The position numbers and the translations under genes were made by a program. A model generated the notes under the pieces. The model saw only the letters and a program-made list of their open reading frames with translations, made no database searches and was not told the DNA's origin. A stretch of DNA of 64,000 bases from Rhodocyclaceae bacterium. Lineage in GTDB: Bacteria; Pseudomonadota; Gammaproteobacteria; Burkholderiales; Rhodocyclaceae. Positions 8,294 through 18,899 of the stretch are shown piece after piece (position 1 is the stretch's first letter; every line of letters starts with the position of its first letter). The DNA lies in assembly GCA_020445765.1 (NCBI GenBank), contig JAGRFY010000046.1:32875-96874 (forward strand). The letters run 5' to 3'.

Positions 8294-10378
8294 TCAGGAC
8301 AGCCGAGACAAGTCTGCTACCCGGTTCATCAGGCCGGCAAGCTGCGACAGCAATGCCAGGCGATTGCGCCGTGTCAGCGGCTCGTCCACGTTGACCATCA
8401 CCTCGGCGAAGAAGCGGTCCACGTCGTCACGCAGTCCTGCCAGGATCTTCAGCGACTCGGCATAGTCGCGATTGTCGTAGAGCGAGCGGGCCAGCGGCGC
8501 AAGATCCGACATGCGTCGGAACAAAGCCTTCTCGGCCTCCTCCTGCAGCAACGCCAGGTCCGGTTCGCCGATCTCCTCGTCGTTCTTCTTCAGGATGTTG
8601 ACGATGCGCTTGTTGGCAGCCGCCAGGGACTCGGCCTCTGGCAATTGCTGGAAGGCCAGCACCGCCGCGAGCCGCGCCGGTACGAGGTCGACCCGCGTCG
8701 GGCGCAGCGCCAGCACTGCATCGATCGCCGCGGCCGGATGACCGCTCTCTCGCAACTGGTTGCGCAGCCGCTCCAGCACGAAGTCGAGCAGGTCTGCAGC
8801 GAAATTCGGCCGATCCAGGATGCCGCCGGCAAATCCCCCGGCCGCATCGGCGATCAGCCGATCGAGTTCGAGCGGCAATGGCGATTCGATCAGGATGCGC
8901 AACACCCCAAGCGCCGAGCGCCGCAGACCGAAGGGATCCTTGTCGCCGGTCGGAAGCTGCCCGATGCCGAAGAAGCCGACCAGGGCGTCGAGCTTGTCCG
9001 CCAGCGCCGTCGCACAGGCGACGTTGCCCGATGGCAGTGCATCACCGGCGAATCGCGGTTGATAGTGCTCGGCAATGGCGTCGGCGACGGTATCCGCCTC
9101 GCCGTCGTGGCGTGCGTAGTAGCGCCCCATCACGCCCTGCAGCTCTGGGAACTCGCCGACCATTTCGCACACCAGGTCGGCCTTGGCGAGACGCGCCGCA
9201 CGACGGGCCATGTCGGCATCGGCCTTGAGATGACCGGCAACGATGCCGGCCAAGCGCTCGAGGCGTTCGACTCGCTCGAACTGGCTACCCAGCCGATTGT
9301 GGTAGACGACGTTCTCCAGTCGCGGCAGGCGGCTTTCCAGCGGCTGCTTGAGATCCTGCTGGAAGAAGAACCGCGCATCCGCCAGGCGCGGCCGGACCAC
9401 GCGCTGATTGCCCAGCACGATGTTCGACGGATCGGCCAGCGCCATGTTGGAGACGATCAGGAAGCGGTTCAGCAGACGGCCGTCGACATCGAACAACGGA
9501 AAGTACTTCTGATTGGCGCGCATCGTCAGAATCAGGCATTCCTGCGGCACGCTGAGGAATTCCTCCTCGAACTCGCCGACATAGACGCTCGGATGCTCGA
9601 CCAGCGCGTTGACCTCGTCCAGCAGATCCGCATAGTCGCCGAGCGAAGCCTGCAGCCGGGACGCCTCGGACCGCAACAGATCGTCGATCATCCGACGGCG
9701 GTCGTCGAAGTGGGCCACCACCTTGCCTTCGGCGCGCAAGGTCGGCTCGTAGGCATCCGCAGTAGCGATGTCGATCTCGCCGCGGCTCATGAATCGATGA
9801 CCACAGGTGGTCCGACCCGCTTCGAGTTCCAGCACCCGGCCGCAAACGACGCGATCGCCGTGCAGCATCACCAGCTTGTGCACCGGGCGAACGAAAGTCG
9901 CGTCGCCGTCACCCCAGCGCATCACTTTCGGGATCGGCAAGGCCTTGACGGCATCCTGCACGATGCCGGCCAGCACGTCGGCGAGGCGATCACCGGCGAC
10001 CCGGCGCGTATGGAACAGGGATTCGGCCTTGCCGTCGACGCGCCGCTCGAAGCCGGCCACCGCCGACTCGGGAATGCCCTTGGCGGCCATCTTCTTCAGC
10101 AGTGCCGGCGTCGGCCGGCCGGCCGCGTCGACGGCAACCGTTACCGGCATCAGCTTCTCGGTCACGCTGCGTGCCGCGGCCTCGACCAGCACGTCGCCGA
10201 CGATCACCGCGAGTCGGCGGGGCGACGCGAAACTGCGCACCGCCGCCTCTGCCGAGGCCAGGCCCGCCGCCACCAGCCCGGCCGCGATCGACTCGCCGAA
10301 GCGCTCGCCCAGCCTCGGCAGCGCCTTCGGCGGCAGTTCCTCGGTCAACAGTTCGACCAACAGGGTCTTCTGGCTCAT
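8294..10378 (-). CDS. glyS: glycine--tRNA ligase beta subunit
   Basis: A 694-residue subunit of the alpha2beta2 glycyl-tRNA synthetase; the beta chain carries the HD-like and tRNA-binding parts. The N-terminus ([23 protein letters not shown]) and the segment [19 protein letters not shown] are signature sequences of the family, and the length is standard. The start overlaps the glyQ stop by 4 bases. Confidence 0.97.
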   Translation of the reverse strand: MSQKTLLVELLTEELPPKALPRLGERFGESIAAGLVAAGLASAEAAVRSFASPRRLAVIVGDVLVEAAARSVTEKLMPVTVAVDAAGRPTPALLKKMAAKGIPESAVAGFERRVDGKAESLFHTRRVAGDRLADVLAGIVQDAVKALPIPKVMRWGDGDATFVRPVHKLVMLHGDRVVCGRVLELEAGRTTCGHRFMSRGEIDIATADAYEPTLRAEGKVVAHFDDRRRMIDDLLRSEASRLQASLGDYADLLDEVNALVEHPSVYVGEFEEEFLSVPQECLILTMRANQKYFPLFDVDGRLLNRFLIVSNMALADPSNIVLGNQRVVRPRLADARFFFQQDLKQPLESRLPRLENVVYHNRLGSQFERVERLERLAGIVAGHLKADADMARRAARLAKADLVCEMVGEFPELQGVMGRYYARHDGEADTVADAIAEHYQPRFAGDALPSGNVACATALADKLDALVGFFGIGQLPTGDKDPFGLRRSALGVLRILIESPLPLELDRLIADAAGGFAGGILDRPNFAADLLDFVLERLRNQLRESGHPAAAIDAVLALRPTRVDLVPARLAAVLAFQQLPEAESLAAANKRIVNILKKNDEEIGEPDLALLQEEAEKALFRRMSDLAPLARSLYDNRDYAESLKILAGLRDDVDRFFAEVMVNVDEPLTRRNRLALLSQLAGLMNRVADLSRLS

Positions 10379-11289
10379 TGTTCGGCCTCCTGCCGGGCGA
10401 GCATCGGGAAGCCGAGGGCCTCCCGCGAGGCATGGTAGGCTGCGGCGACGGCCCGCGACAGGTTTCGGATTCGCCCGATGTAGGCGGCCCGCTCGGTGAC
10501 CGAGATCGCGCCGCGCGCGTCCAGCAGATTGAAGGTGTGACCCGCCTTCAGCACCATCTCGTAGGCCGGCAACGCCAGACCGACGTCCATCAGGCGCTTG
10601 GCCTCGGCCTCGAAGCTGCCGAACTGCTGGAACAGGAAATCGACGTTGGCCTGCTCGAAGTTGTAGGTCGATTGTTCGACCTCGTTCTGGTGGAAGACAT
10701 CGCCGTAGCGCACCTCGGTGCCGTCCGGATAGGCGGCCCAGACCAGGTCATAGACGTTCTCGACGCCCTGCAGGTACATCGCCAGTCGCTCGATGCCATA
10801 GGTGATCTCGCCCAGCACCGGCCTGCAATCGAGCCCACCCACCTGCTGGAAATAGGTGAACTGGGTGACCTCCATGCCGTCCAGCCAGACCTCCCAGCCC
10901 AGCCCCCAGGCGCCCAGCGTCGGGTTTTCCCAGTCGTCCTCGACGAAGCGGATGTCGTGCTGCCTGGGATCGATGCCAAGCGCCCTCAGGCTGTCCAGGT
11001 AGCGCTCCTGGATGTCGAGCGGAGAAGGCTTCAGCACGACCTGGTATTGGTAGTAGTGCTGCAGGCGGTTGGGGTTGTCGCCGTAGCGCCCGTCCTTCGG
11101 GCGACGGGAGGGCTGCACGTAGGCGGCGTTCCACGGCTCCGGGCCGATCGCGCGCAGGAAGGTCGCGGTGTGCGACGTGCCGGCACCGACTTCGAGATCG
11201 TAGGGCTGGAGCAGGACGCAGCCCTGCTCCCCCCAGAAATTCTGCAGCGTCAGGATGAGCTGCTGAAAGCTTGGTTTGCTTGCAGTCAT
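10375..11289 (-). CDS. glyQ: glycine--tRNA ligase alpha subunit
   Basis: The 304-residue catalytic subunit, which activates glycine and charges tRNA-Gly together with GlyS. It starts with [23 protein letters not shown] and contains the conserved [27 protein letters not shown] block of class II glycyl synthetases. The length is standard. First gene of the glyQ-glyS-gmhB-plsC group. Confidence 0.97.
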   Translation of the reverse strand: MTASKPSFQQLILTLQNFWGEQGCVLLQPYDLEVGAGTSHTATFLRAIGPEPWNAAYVQPSRRPKDGRYGDNPNRLQHYYQYQVVLKPSPLDIQERYLDSLRALGIDPRQHDIRFVEDDWENPTLGAWGLGWEVWLDGMEVTQFTYFQQVGGLDCRPVLGEITYGIERLAMYLQGVENVYDLVWAAYPDGTEVRYGDVFHQNEVEQSTYNFEQANVDFLFQQFGSFEAEAKRLMDVGLALPAYEMVLKAGHTFNLLDARGAISVTERAAYIGRIRNLSRAVAAAYHASREALGFPMLARQEAEQ

Positions 11290-11384
11290 GAATTACCGCC
11301 CGGCACATGCGTCCGGTGGACATAAAGACCGCGATTTTACTGTCTTTTGGCGCTGCCCTTCCATCCGCGACGGCGTCCGCCGAG

Positions 11385-11786
11385 TCACGGCTGCCTGAGG
11401 CTGTCGAGCGGAATCGACCAGCGATCGATCAGAAAGCGCAGCAGGGTCTGTTCGCCGACGCTGACTTCGCCGTCGGCCTTGGCGGTGACCAGCATCGCCG
11501 ACAGTACCAGCTTGCGCAGCTTCGGATCGGTGACGTCGGCGGCGAGTTGCTCGAGACGCTCGGACGACAGCAGGGACACATGCGAGCCGCTGCCGCTGAC
11601 CGCGAGGTCACGGCACAGTTCCAGCAGTACCTGGTAGAACCCTTCCGACTCGACGCCGAGCATCGAGAAGACGTCGAGTTCGCGCAGGCGGTCGATCTCG
11701 CAGTTGTCCATTTCACCGTCGGCGACGACGGCCATCGCCACCAGGCGGGCCAGGGCCTTCGGACTGTCGGGCGGATAGCTGCGCAT
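11385..11786 (-). CDS. TerB-like tellurite-resistance/helical domain protein
   Basis: A 133-residue cytoplasmic all-helical protein. MAVVADGEMDNCEIDRL and, later, MLVTAKADGEVSVGEQTLL form the two acidic DGE/DGEV repeats typical of the TerB-like fold, whose role is poorly known (metal binding is proposed). The frame is open upstream to 11930, but the ATG at 11786 gives a compact domain-sized protein with an AGGAATCC-type region upstream. It lies alone between glyQ and lnt; nothing nearby points to tellurite resistance. Confidence 0.65.
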   Translation of the reverse strand: MRSYPPDSPKALARLVAMAVVADGEMDNCEIDRLRELDVFSMLGVESEGFYQVLLELCRDLAVSGSGSHVSLLSSERLEQLAADVTDPKLRKLVLSAMLVTAKADGEVSVGEQTLLRFLIDRWSIPLDSLRQP

Positions 11787-11856
11787 TCTGGATTCCTCAC
11801 GTCTCTGGATTGCATCGGGTCCGCCATGATGCCGTGGACCGGCATCCGGTGCGAAT

Positions 11857-13359
11857 TCATGCGGCGGCGTGATCCGGACCGGCGTCCTCGTCGCGACGCC
11901 CTCGCGCCAGCAGACCGGCCACCGCGGCAAGCAAGCCGAGGCCGAGGGCGATCCGATCGCGCCAGCGCATGTAGGGGGTGACGCCGGTGCGCCCCTGCAC
12001 GCTGGCCGTCAGGGCACCGCGCTCGAAGGCCGGCAGCACCTGTGCGACGCGGCCGTCGGGCGTCACCACCGCGGTCATGCCGGTATTGGTCGCGCGCAGC
12101 ATCGGCCGTCCGCTCTCGAGTGCCCGCATACGGGCGATCTGCAGGTGCTGGGGCTGCGCCAGCGAATCACCGTACCAGGCCAGGTTGGACATGTTCAGCA
12201 AGATCGTCGCGCCTGCGGCGGCGGTGGCGATCTCGGCACCGAACAGGTCCTCGTAGCAGATGTTGATCGCGATTCGCTGCTGGTCGAAGACCATCGGCGG
12301 CTGTTGCACACCGCCCGGCGTCTGGTCCGACATCGGGATGTTCGCCCATTCGTAGAACCAGCCGAACATCGGCGGCGAATACTCGCCGAAGGGCACCAGG
12401 TGGTTCTTGGCATAGCGCTGCGTGCCGGATGCCCCGACCGCCAGCGCGGTATTGTGGATCGCACCGTCGGCTTCGCGCTCGAAGACACCGAGGACGAGGT
12501 CGCCGCCGTGGCCGGCCACCGCGTCGGTCAGCGTCGCGACGTAGCTGGCGGGCAGATTCTCGGCTAGCACCGGCAGCGAGGTCTCTGGCAGCACTACCAG
12601 ACGCGCCGGATGCGCCCGCACCAGTTCGAGGTTGACCCGCAGCCACTGCAATTGGAGGTCCGGGCGCCATTTCAACGACTGCTCGATGTTGGTCTGCACC
12701 AGCGACACCGACAGCGGCGAGCCCGACGGCCTCGTCCATTCGCGCCCGCCCAGCGACCAGCCGCCCGCGGCGAGCACCAGCACCAGCAGCAGAGCCGGCA
12801 AAGGCGCCCTCGATCGCCAGTCGGCAATGCCGAGGGCTGCGCCGGCGAGCACCAGGCACCAGCCGATGCCATAGACACCGAGGATCGGGGCATAGGACGC
12901 CAGCGGGCTCGGCGGCACCTGCGAATACCCCAGGGCCAGCCATGGGAAACCAGTCAGCAATGTGCCGCGCAGCCACTCCGACAGCGTCCACAGCCCGGCC
13001 GCCAGCAGAATGTCGGCGCATGGCCGGCGACGCCGCAGCGCCACCCACAGCGCGCCGACGGTGGCCGGATAAAGCGCCAGGTAGCTGCAGAACAGAAACA
13101 CCGCAGTGGCGGCCATCGGCGCTGGCATGCCGCCGTAGCGGTTCAGGGCGACGAACAGCCAGGACACACCGCCGAGAAACAGGCCGAGCCCCCACGCCAG
13201 TCCGATCGCAAATCCACCCTGCCACGAACGCTGGTTCGCCAGCAGCGCAAACAGCACGGCGACCCCCGCGACCGGCAGCGGGAAGAGCCCGAAGGGTGCG
13301 AAACCGGCCACCGTGGCGACGCCGGCGACCGCCGCCAGCGCAAGCGATGACAACATCAC
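11857..13359 (-). CDS. lnt: apolipoprotein N-acyltransferase
   Basis: A 500-residue inner-membrane enzyme that adds the third acyl chain to lipoproteins. Several N-terminal helices (to about residue 215) are followed by a nitrilase-fold domain with the Glu-Lys-Cys triad in VVLPETSLPV, YAKNHLVPFGEY and NICYEDLFG. A last helix lies near the C-terminus. The gene start overlaps the corC stop by 4 bases, in the conserved miaB-phoH-ybeY-corC-lnt operon. Confidence 0.95.
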   Translation of the reverse strand: MMLSSLALAAVAGVATVAGFAPFGLFPLPVAGVAVLFALLANQRSWQGGFAIGLAWGLGLFLGGVSWLFVALNRYGGMPAPMAATAVFLFCSYLALYPATVGALWVALRRRRPCADILLAAGLWTLSEWLRGTLLTGFPWLALGYSQVPPSPLASYAPILGVYGIGWCLVLAGAALGIADWRSRAPLPALLLVLVLAAGGWSLGGREWTRPSGSPLSVSLVQTNIEQSLKWRPDLQLQWLRVNLELVRAHPARLVVLPETSLPVLAENLPASYVATLTDAVAGHGGDLVLGVFEREADGAIHNTALAVGASGTQRYAKNHLVPFGEYSPPMFGWFYEWANIPMSDQTPGGVQQPPMVFDQQRIAINICYEDLFGAEIATAAAGATILLNMSNLAWYGDSLAQPQHLQIARMRALESGRPMLRATNTGMTAVVTPDGRVAQVLPAFERGALTASVQGRTGVTPYMRWRDRIALGLGLLAAVAGLLARGRRDEDAGPDHAAA

Positions 13360-14201
13360 TCGGCTGCAGAGGCGACCGCTTCGGGCAGCTTCTCGATCAG
13401 CAGCGTATAGACCCGGCGGCTGTCCGCACGGAGGACCTGGATGCGCAGGTTGTCGATCGCGACGACTTCGCCGCGCTTTGGCAGACGCCCGAGGAACTTG
13501 ATCACCAGGCCGCCGACGGTGTCGATCTCGTCGTCGGGGTAGGTCGTGTCGAAAGCGGCGTTGAAATCCTCGATCTCGGTGGTCGCCTTGACCCGATAGC
13601 GCCCCATCTGGTCGAGTCGGATGTTGTCCTCGGCCTCGTCGAAATCGTATTCGTCCTCGATGTCGCCGACGATCTGCTCGAGTACGTCCTCGATCGTCAC
13701 CAGGCCGCAGACGCCACCATATTCATCGACCACCAGCGCCATGTGGTTGCGGCTGATCCGAAACTCCCGCAGCAACACGTTCAGGCGCTTCGACTCCGGT
13801 ACGAACACGGCCGGCCGCAACATGTCGCGCAGGTTGAACTCGCGGCCGGCGAAGAAGCGCAGCAGGTCCTTCGCGAGCAGCACGCCGATGACGTCGTCCT
13901 TGCCCTCGCCAACCACCGGAAAACGGGAATGCGCGGTTTCGATTGCGAAGGCGGCGATATCGTCTATCGGGTCATCCATGTGGACGACATCCATCTGGGC
14001 GCGCGGCACCATGACGTCGCGCACCTGCATGTCGGATACCTGGAGGGCGCCCTCGATGATCGACAGGGCATCTGCATCGACCAGATTGCGGTCGAATGAG
14101 GAATGAAGCAGTGCGAGCAGTTCCTCGCGATTTTCCGGCTCCCTGGACAAGAGGGAACCGAGACGGTCGAGCAGACTAGGTCGACTGGGGGAACTATCCA
14201 T
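13356..14201 (-). CDS. corC: CorC/HlyC family CBS-domain transporter accessory protein (YbeX)
   Basis: A 281-residue cytoplasmic protein with two CBS domains (the RDVMVPRAQMDVVHMDD and IGVLLAKDLL regions, then VVDEYGGVCGLVTIEDVLEQIVGDIEDEYD) and a C-terminal CorC_HlyC domain ending in GEVVAIDNLRIQVLRADSRRV. The family is linked to Mg2+/Co2+ efflux and, as YbeX, to ribosome metabolism. I start at the ATG at 14201; the frame extends to 14267 with an unconserved leader. Operon position between ybeY and lnt supports the call. Confidence 0.93.
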   Translation of the reverse strand: MDSSPSRPSLLDRLGSLLSREPENREELLALLHSSFDRNLVDADALSIIEGALQVSDMQVRDVMVPRAQMDVVHMDDPIDDIAAFAIETAHSRFPVVGEGKDDVIGVLLAKDLLRFFAGREFNLRDMLRPAVFVPESKRLNVLLREFRISRNHMALVVDEYGGVCGLVTIEDVLEQIVGDIEDEYDFDEAEDNIRLDQMGRYRVKATTEIEDFNAAFDTTYPDDEIDTVGGLVIKFLGRLPKRGEVVAIDNLRIQVLRADSRRVYTLLIEKLPEAVASAAE

Positions 14202-14267
14202 TGGTCGGGTTGATGAGGAATGGGCGATGGGCAATGGGCGCGATGCGCATTGCCCATGGCGCATCAC

Positions 14268-14753
14268 TCACGATCCACGGACTCCGTCGTTGGTGTCGGC
14301 GTATGGGTCGCCGATTCCCAATCCCGCCAGTATCTCCCTTTCGAGGGCCTCCATCCCGGCCGCATCCGCCTCGGTCTGATGGTCGAACCCCTGCAGGTGC
14401 AGCATACCATGCACGACCAGATGGGCGTAATGGTCGATCAGGGACTTGCCCTGGCGCGCGGCCTCGTCGGCAATCACCGGCACGCACAAGACGATGTCGC
14501 CCACCTGCGGCATGCCCGGCGGCAAGGGCATGTCTTCACCTTCATCGTAGGCGAAGCTGAGCACGTTGGTGGCGTAGTCGCGGCCACGGTAATCGCGATT
14601 CAAGGCCCGGCCCTCGCCCTCGCCAACCAGGCGGATCACCACCTCCACGTCGCCGCGTGCGGCCGCCCGGCACCATCGCAGCAATTGCGGGCGACGCGGC
14701 AAGCCCGGAGCGTCCTCGCCGTGCAGGGCCCGTTGCACCGACAGGCGCAGCAT
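14268..14753 (-). CDS. ybeY: endoribonuclease YbeY (rRNA maturation factor)
   Basis: A 161-residue metal-dependent RNase for 16S rRNA 3'-end maturation and ribosome quality control. The zinc motif H-x3-H-x5-H is complete in HGMLHLQGFDH near residue 118. It ends shortly before corC and begins 4 bases after phoH ends. The ATG at 14753 is chosen because the frame upstream runs into phoH. Confidence 0.94.
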   Translation of the reverse strand: MLRLSVQRALHGEDAPGLPRRPQLLRWCRAAARGDVEVVIRLVGEGEGRALNRDYRGRDYATNVLSFAYDEGEDMPLPPGMPQVGDIVLCVPVIADEAARQGKSLIDHYAHLVVHGMLHLQGFDHQTEADAAGMEALEREILAGLGIGDPYADTNDGVRGS

Positions 14754-14757
14754 TGCG

Positions 14758-15750
14758 CTAGCGCCCCGCGGGGCGCTGCACCGGAGCCGCCTCGTCAGCG
14801 GCCGCCTCGAGTGCAGCCATGCGCTGCTCGTAGGCGGCGACGATGCGCGCCACCAGCGGATGGCGCACGACATCCTCCTTGAGGAATTCGGTCACCGCGA
14901 TGCCCCGTACCGAGTGCAGCACGTCGCGCGCCTCGCGCAATCCGCTGACCTGCCCGCGGGGCAGATCCACCTGGGTCAGATCTCCGGTGACCACTGCCTT
15001 GGCGCCGATACCGATCCGGGTCAGGAACATCTTCATCTGCTCGGCGGTGGTGTTCTGAGCCTCGTCCAGAATGATGAAGGCGTGGTTCAGCGTGCGCCCG
15101 CGCATGAAGGCCAGCGGCGCGATTTCGATCGCGCCGCGCTCGAACAGCTTGCCGACCCGCTCCAGCCCCATCAGGTCGTAGAGCGCGTCGTACAACGGCC
15201 GCAGATAGGGATCCACCTTCTGGGTCAGGTCGCCGGGCAGGAAACCGAGGCGCTCGCCGGCCTCGACCGCCGGCCGCGTCAGGATGATGCGTTCGACATG
15301 TTCGCGCTCGAACGCATCGACCGCGCTCGCGACCGCGAGGTAGGTCTTGCCGGTGCCGGCGGGGCCGATGCCGAAGGTGATGTCGTGATCCTGGATGTTG
15401 CGCAGATACTCGACCTGGCGCGGGGTGCGACCGTGCAGATCCGACTTTCGGGTCAACAGGGCCGGCGCCGGTTGCGCGGACTGGCTGCGGTTGGCGAGTT
15501 CCACCAGTCCGAGCTGGATGTCGTCGATGCCGAAATCCTCGCCGGCAATCTCGTAGAAGTGCTCGATCGCCCGTCCCGCCTGCTGCACCTGGCCGGCCTT
15601 GCCGCGCACCGTGAAATGCTCGCCGCGGCGGGCGATCTCGACATCGTAGGCGGTTTCGATCTGGCGCAGGTTCTCGTCGAGCGCGCCGCACAGGTTGGCC
15701 AGGCGCTGGTTGTCCAGCGGCTCGAGCACCACTTCCAGGGTCTTCGCCAA
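14758..15750 (-). CDS. ybeZ: PhoH-like ATPase (PhoL/YbeZ)
   Basis: A 330-residue cytoplasmic NTPase. The Walker A motif is GPAGTGKT near residue 130 and the Walker B region is IILDEAQNTT. An N-terminal KH-like segment (residues 1-90) is typical of YbeZ, the YbeY partner. miaB ends at the base immediately after its start. Confidence 0.95.
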   Translation of the reverse strand: MAKTLEVVLEPLDNQRLANLCGALDENLRQIETAYDVEIARRGEHFTVRGKAGQVQQAGRAIEHFYEIAGEDFGIDDIQLGLVELANRSQSAQPAPALLTRKSDLHGRTPRQVEYLRNIQDHDITFGIGPAGTGKTYLAVASAVDAFEREHVERIILTRPAVEAGERLGFLPGDLTQKVDPYLRPLYDALYDLMGLERVGKLFERGAIEIAPLAFMRGRTLNHAFIILDEAQNTTAEQMKMFLTRIGIGAKAVVTGDLTQVDLPRGQVSGLREARDVLHSVRGIAVTEFLKEDVVRHPLVARIVAAYEQRMAALEAAADEAAPVQRPAGR

Positions 15751-17088
15751 TCAGCTCTCCCGAGTCACGATTTCGCCGCGCAGGCTGTGGGGCAATGCCG
15801 CGGTGATCGTCACGTCGACGAAACGACCCGCCAGGCGCGGCTGACCGGGAAAGTTCACCACCCGGTTGTTGTCGGTCCGCCCAGCCAGTTCGTTCGCGTC
15901 CTTCTTCGACGGCCCCTCCACCAGCACCCGCTGTACCGACCCGACCATCGCCGCCGAGATCACCGCCGCCTGATCCTCGATACGCTTCTGCAACCGGGCC
16001 AGGCGTGCGAGCTTGACCGCCTGCGGCGTATCGTCGGCGAGATCGGCCGCCGGCGTGCCGGGCCGCGCACTATAGACGAAGCTGAACGAGGTATCGAAGC
16101 CGACATCGTCGATCAGCCGCATCGTCGCCTCGAAGTCGGCCTCGGTCTCGCCGGGAAAGCCGACGATGAAATCCGACGACAGCGACAGATCGGGCCGTGC
16201 CGCCTTCAGGCGTCGCGCCAGCGACTTGTATTCGAGCACGGTATAGCCGCGCTTCATCGCCGCCAGCACCCGGTCCGAGCCAGCCTGCACCGGCAAGTGC
16301 AGGTGCGACACCAGTTTCGGCAGCCGGACATAGGCCTCGACTACCCGCGGCGTCATCTCCCGCGGGTGCGACGTGGTATAGCGCAGGCGTTCGATGCCGG
16401 GCACGTCGTGCACACACTCGAGCAGAAACGCGAAATCCGCCGTCTCTTCACTGCCCGGCGCCATCGGCGCGCGCCAGGCATTGACGTTCTGTCCGAGCAA
16501 GGTGATCTCCTTGACGCCCTGGGCAGCCAGCCCGGCGACTTCGGCCAGCACGTCCTCGAGCGGCCGATAGATCTCGTCGCCACGGGTGTAGGGCACGATG
16601 CAGAAGCTGCAATACTTGCTGCAGCCTTCCATGATCGAGACAAAGGCGCTTGCGCCCTCGACCCGCGCCGGCGGCAGGTGGTCGAACTTCTCGATCTCCG
16701 GGAAACTGATGTCCACCTGTGCGCGCCCCGAACGACGCCGCTCGTCGATCAGTTGCGGCAGCCGGTGCAAGGTCTGCGGGCCGAACACCAGATCCACGTA
16801 GGGCGCCCTGGCGACGATCGCCGCGCCCTCCTGGCTCGCGACGCAGCCGCCGACGCCGATGATCAGCCCGGGCTTGCTACGCTTCAGGTGCTTGACCCGG
16901 CCGAGGTCGTGGAACACCTTCTCCTGCGCCTTCTCGCGCACCGAGCAAGTGTTGAACAGGATCACGTCGGCGTCCTCGGGATTGTCGGTGGTCTCGAGCG
17001 CCTCGCTCGACCCCAGCACGTCCGCCATCTTGTCCGAGTCGTACTCGTTCATCTGGCAACCGAAGGTGCGTATGTACAGTTTCTTCAT
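15751..17088 (-). CDS. miaB: tRNA-2-methylthio-N6-dimethylallyladenosine synthase
   Basis: A 445-residue radical-SAM methylthiotransferase that modifies A37 of tRNAs reading UNN codons. It has the N-terminal UPF0004 domain with cluster-binding cysteines ([32 protein letters not shown]), the radical-SAM CxxxCxxC in GCSKYCSFC, and a C-terminal TRAM domain. First gene of the miaB-ybeZ-ybeY-corC-lnt operon. Confidence 0.97.
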   Translation of the reverse strand: MKKLYIRTFGCQMNEYDSDKMADVLGSSEALETTDNPEDADVILFNTCSVREKAQEKVFHDLGRVKHLKRSKPGLIIGVGGCVASQEGAAIVARAPYVDLVFGPQTLHRLPQLIDERRRSGRAQVDISFPEIEKFDHLPPARVEGASAFVSIMEGCSKYCSFCIVPYTRGDEIYRPLEDVLAEVAGLAAQGVKEITLLGQNVNAWRAPMAPGSEETADFAFLLECVHDVPGIERLRYTTSHPREMTPRVVEAYVRLPKLVSHLHLPVQAGSDRVLAAMKRGYTVLEYKSLARRLKAARPDLSLSSDFIVGFPGETEADFEATMRLIDDVGFDTSFSFVYSARPGTPAADLADDTPQAVKLARLARLQKRIEDQAAVISAAMVGSVQRVLVEGPSKKDANELAGRTDNNRVVNFPGQPRLAGRFVDVTITAALPHSLRGEIVTRES

Positions 17089-17279
17089 CGATCGACCCGT
17101 GCCGTTACGGCCCCGCCTGCGCTCGCCCCGGCCCCCGCGGGTGCGGGCTGCCGTCGACGGAAAAAGCGCGAATACTCATCCAATGGACGCCGTAAGTCAA
17201 TGCAAGTTTCTGATATTCCAACAATTACCCGTTCACGCCCGAGCCCGGCCCGGCGTCGACGGAGACATGGCGCAGGCGC

Positions 17280-17309
17280 TTGACCATGCGCGAGCCCAGA
17301 CGCTATTAT
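17280..17309 (+). promoter_or_regulatory. promoter of tRNA-Met
   Basis: TTGACC at 17280-17285 and TATTAT at 17304-17309, spacer 18 bases, with the tRNA starting 13 bases after the -10 box. Each hexamer has one mismatch to the sigma70 consensus. Confidence 0.65.
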
Positions 17310-17321
17310 CGCCGGCTTCGT

Positions 17322-17395
17322 GGTGATGTAGCTCAGACGGTTAGAGCGATGGATTCATAACCCATAGGTCGGCGGTTCGATTCCGCCCATCACCA
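17322..17395 (+). tRNA. tRNA-Met (CAT anticodon)
   Basis: GGTGATG and CATCACC form a 7-bp acceptor stem. The D arm is GCTC...GAGC and the T arm is GGCGG-TTCGATT-CCGCC. The anticodon loop is TTCATAA with anticodon CAT; the last anticodon-stem pair is an A-C mismatch. CCA is not encoded. CAT fits elongator Met best; tRNA-Ile2 with lysidine cannot be fully excluded. Its 3' end is the attachment site of the adjacent integrated element. Confidence 0.9.
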
Positions 17396-17396
17396 C
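17379..17396. repeat. attL core of the integrated element
   Basis: GATTCCGCCCATCACCAC covers the 3' T-arm and acceptor stem of tRNA-Met and is repeated exactly at 36406-36423. It leaves the tRNA intact, as expected for tyrosine integrases that use tRNA 3' ends. Confidence 0.85.
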
Positions 17397-17409
17397 TCCG
17401 AACTCGGAA

Positions 17410-17441
17410 GCCGTTGATCCTCAAGGATCAGCGGCTTTTTT
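17410..17441 (+). terminator. element-borne terminator after tRNA-Met
   Basis: An 11-bp stem (one T-G wobble) with a TCAA loop (17421-17424) and six T residues. It lies inside the element just after attL and replaces the original tRNA terminator, which was pushed to 36433-36467 at the other end. Confidence 0.85.
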
Positions 17442-17459
17442 CTTGCCCTGGACGCTGCA

Positions 17460-17483
17460 GGTGCCATACACAGGTGCCATACA
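17460..17483. repeat. two direct repeats inside the left end (probable integrase arm sites)
   Basis: GGTGCCATACA occurs at 17460-17470 and 17473-17483, a 13-base period, directly before the integrase ATG. The same 11-mer with the same period occurs near the right end (36313-36323 and 36326-36336). Paired repeats at both ends fit the arm-type binding sites of lambda-family integrases. The position over the integrase start also suggests self-regulation (inference). Confidence 0.65.
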
Positions 17484-18899
17484 ATGCCAGGAACCTACCT
17501 CGTCCGCTCGCGCCGTAGCTCGATCTTCTACTTCCGGCGCCGCGTCCCCGACGACCTGCGACCCATCGTCGGCAAAGTCTTCATCCAGCAGACCCTGCAC
17601 ACCAGCGACCGACGCGAGGCTATCATCCTCGCCCGCGCCCTCGCGGCGAAGACTGACACCATCTTCCGAGACCTCCGCACGATGAAGAAGCAGCGACCCG
17701 CGCAGCAGACGACACCAGCGACCGGCTCTCACTTCGACTACATCATGGAGATCGACCTGAGCGACAGCGGGCGCCCCAAGTCAATCAAGGTGCAGGCCGA
17801 GCCTCACGAGCAAGAGGCGGTGAATTCCGCCATCGCGACCGCGCTGCAGAACCTGCCCGGCGCACCCGCCGAGGACGACACCCATGCAGAACCCAAGAGC
17901 AAGGGCGGCATCACCATCATGCAGGCGTGGGAGGGCTTGAAGGCCGAGAAGGTCGCCGGGGGAAAGTGGAAAGACGGCAACGACACCGCCAAGTACGACT
18001 ATCTTCCGCACATTCGCGCCATGGTCGAGTCGATCGGCGGCGACAAACCCATCGCCGATGTCACCGCAGACGAGATCATCGCGTTCCAGACCCTGGTCAC
18101 AAGCGACCGCAAAGGCGGATCACCACGCAATCGCGAAAAGCGCCTTCAACGGGCCGGCGCGGTATTCCGCTGGGCAAAGACGAAGCGCCACATCCCCGAC
18201 CCGTTCGCGGAGTTGTTCAAGTACGAAGGCAAGATCGAGGAGAACTTCTACGCGAAATTCGAGGCGGCAGACCTGAAGACCCTGTTCGAGTCGAACCTGT
18301 ACCGGAACCACGAGTACAAGACCCCTTGGCAATACTGGTTGCCGGTCCTGGCACTTCACACCGGCGCCCGCCTGAACGAACTGTGCCAGCTGACGACGAC
18401 GGACATCGGCGAGCACGACGGCGTGCCGACCATCAGTATCCTCGACGAGGAAGAAGGCAAGCGGCTCAAGACGACCGCATCGCGCCGCATCATCCCGATT
18501 CACTCGAAGCTGATCGAACTGGGCTTTCTCGACTTCGTGGCAGGGTGCCCCGCTGGCCGTCTATTCCCCGACCTGCCCGAGAGCAACAACCGCGCGGGCG
18601 ACTACAGCAAGGAACCCGGCCGCTGGTTCACCGCCTATCGCCGGTCGGTCGGCGTAGGGTCAGACAAGGGGCGAAGCAACAAGACGTTCCACAGCTTCCG
18701 CGGCACGCTGATCAGCGCGCTACGCAAGGCCAACGTGCCCAAGGACCGCCGGACCCGCCTCGCCGGCCACGAGTACGACGACACCCAGGACCGCCACTAC
18801 ACCGGCGGCGACGCGCTGACGATGTTCGAATTCAAGACGCTGCAGGCGGACATCGAGAGCGCGAAGTTCGACGTCGAGATCGAGAAGTATGCAGGCTAG
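17484..18899 (+). CDS. int: site-specific tyrosine recombinase/integrase
   Basis: A 471-residue phage-type integrase that recombines the tRNA-Met attachment site. The N-terminus (YLVRSRRSSIFYFRRRVPDDLR) is the arm-binding type common in proteobacterial prophages, and a SAM-like core-binding domain follows. The catalytic set is visible: Arg in HTGARLNEL (near residue 292), HSFR (near 401), GHE, and the nucleophile Tyr in DRHYTGGD (near 438). It is intact, so excision may still be possible. It reads away from attL and starts within the arm repeats. Confidence 0.95.
   Translation: MPGTYLVRSRRSSIFYFRRRVPDDLRPIVGKVFIQQTLHTSDRREAIILARALAAKTDTIFRDLRTMKKQRPAQQTTPATGSHFDYIMEIDLSDSGRPKSIKVQAEPHEQEAVNSAIATALQNLPGAPAEDDTHAEPKSKGGITIMQAWEGLKAEKVAGGKWKDGNDTAKYDYLPHIRAMVESIGGDKPIADVTADEIIAFQTLVTSDRKGGSPRNREKRLQRAGAVFRWAKTKRHIPDPFAELFKYEGKIEENFYAKFEAADLKTLFESNLYRNHEYKTPWQYWLPVLALHTGARLNELCQLTTTDIGEHDGVPTISILDEEEGKRLKTTASRRIIPIHSKLIELGFLDFVAGCPAGRLFPDLPESNNRAGDYSKEPGRWFTAYRRSVGVGSDKGRSNKTFHSFRGTLISALRKANVPKDRRTRLAGHEYDDTQDRHYTGGDALTMFEFKTLQADIESAKFDVEIEKYAG

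Noticed and set aside
14860-17283. 807-residue plus-strand open frame across phoH and miaB
   Set aside because: Antisense shadow of two conserved genes; no domain pattern.
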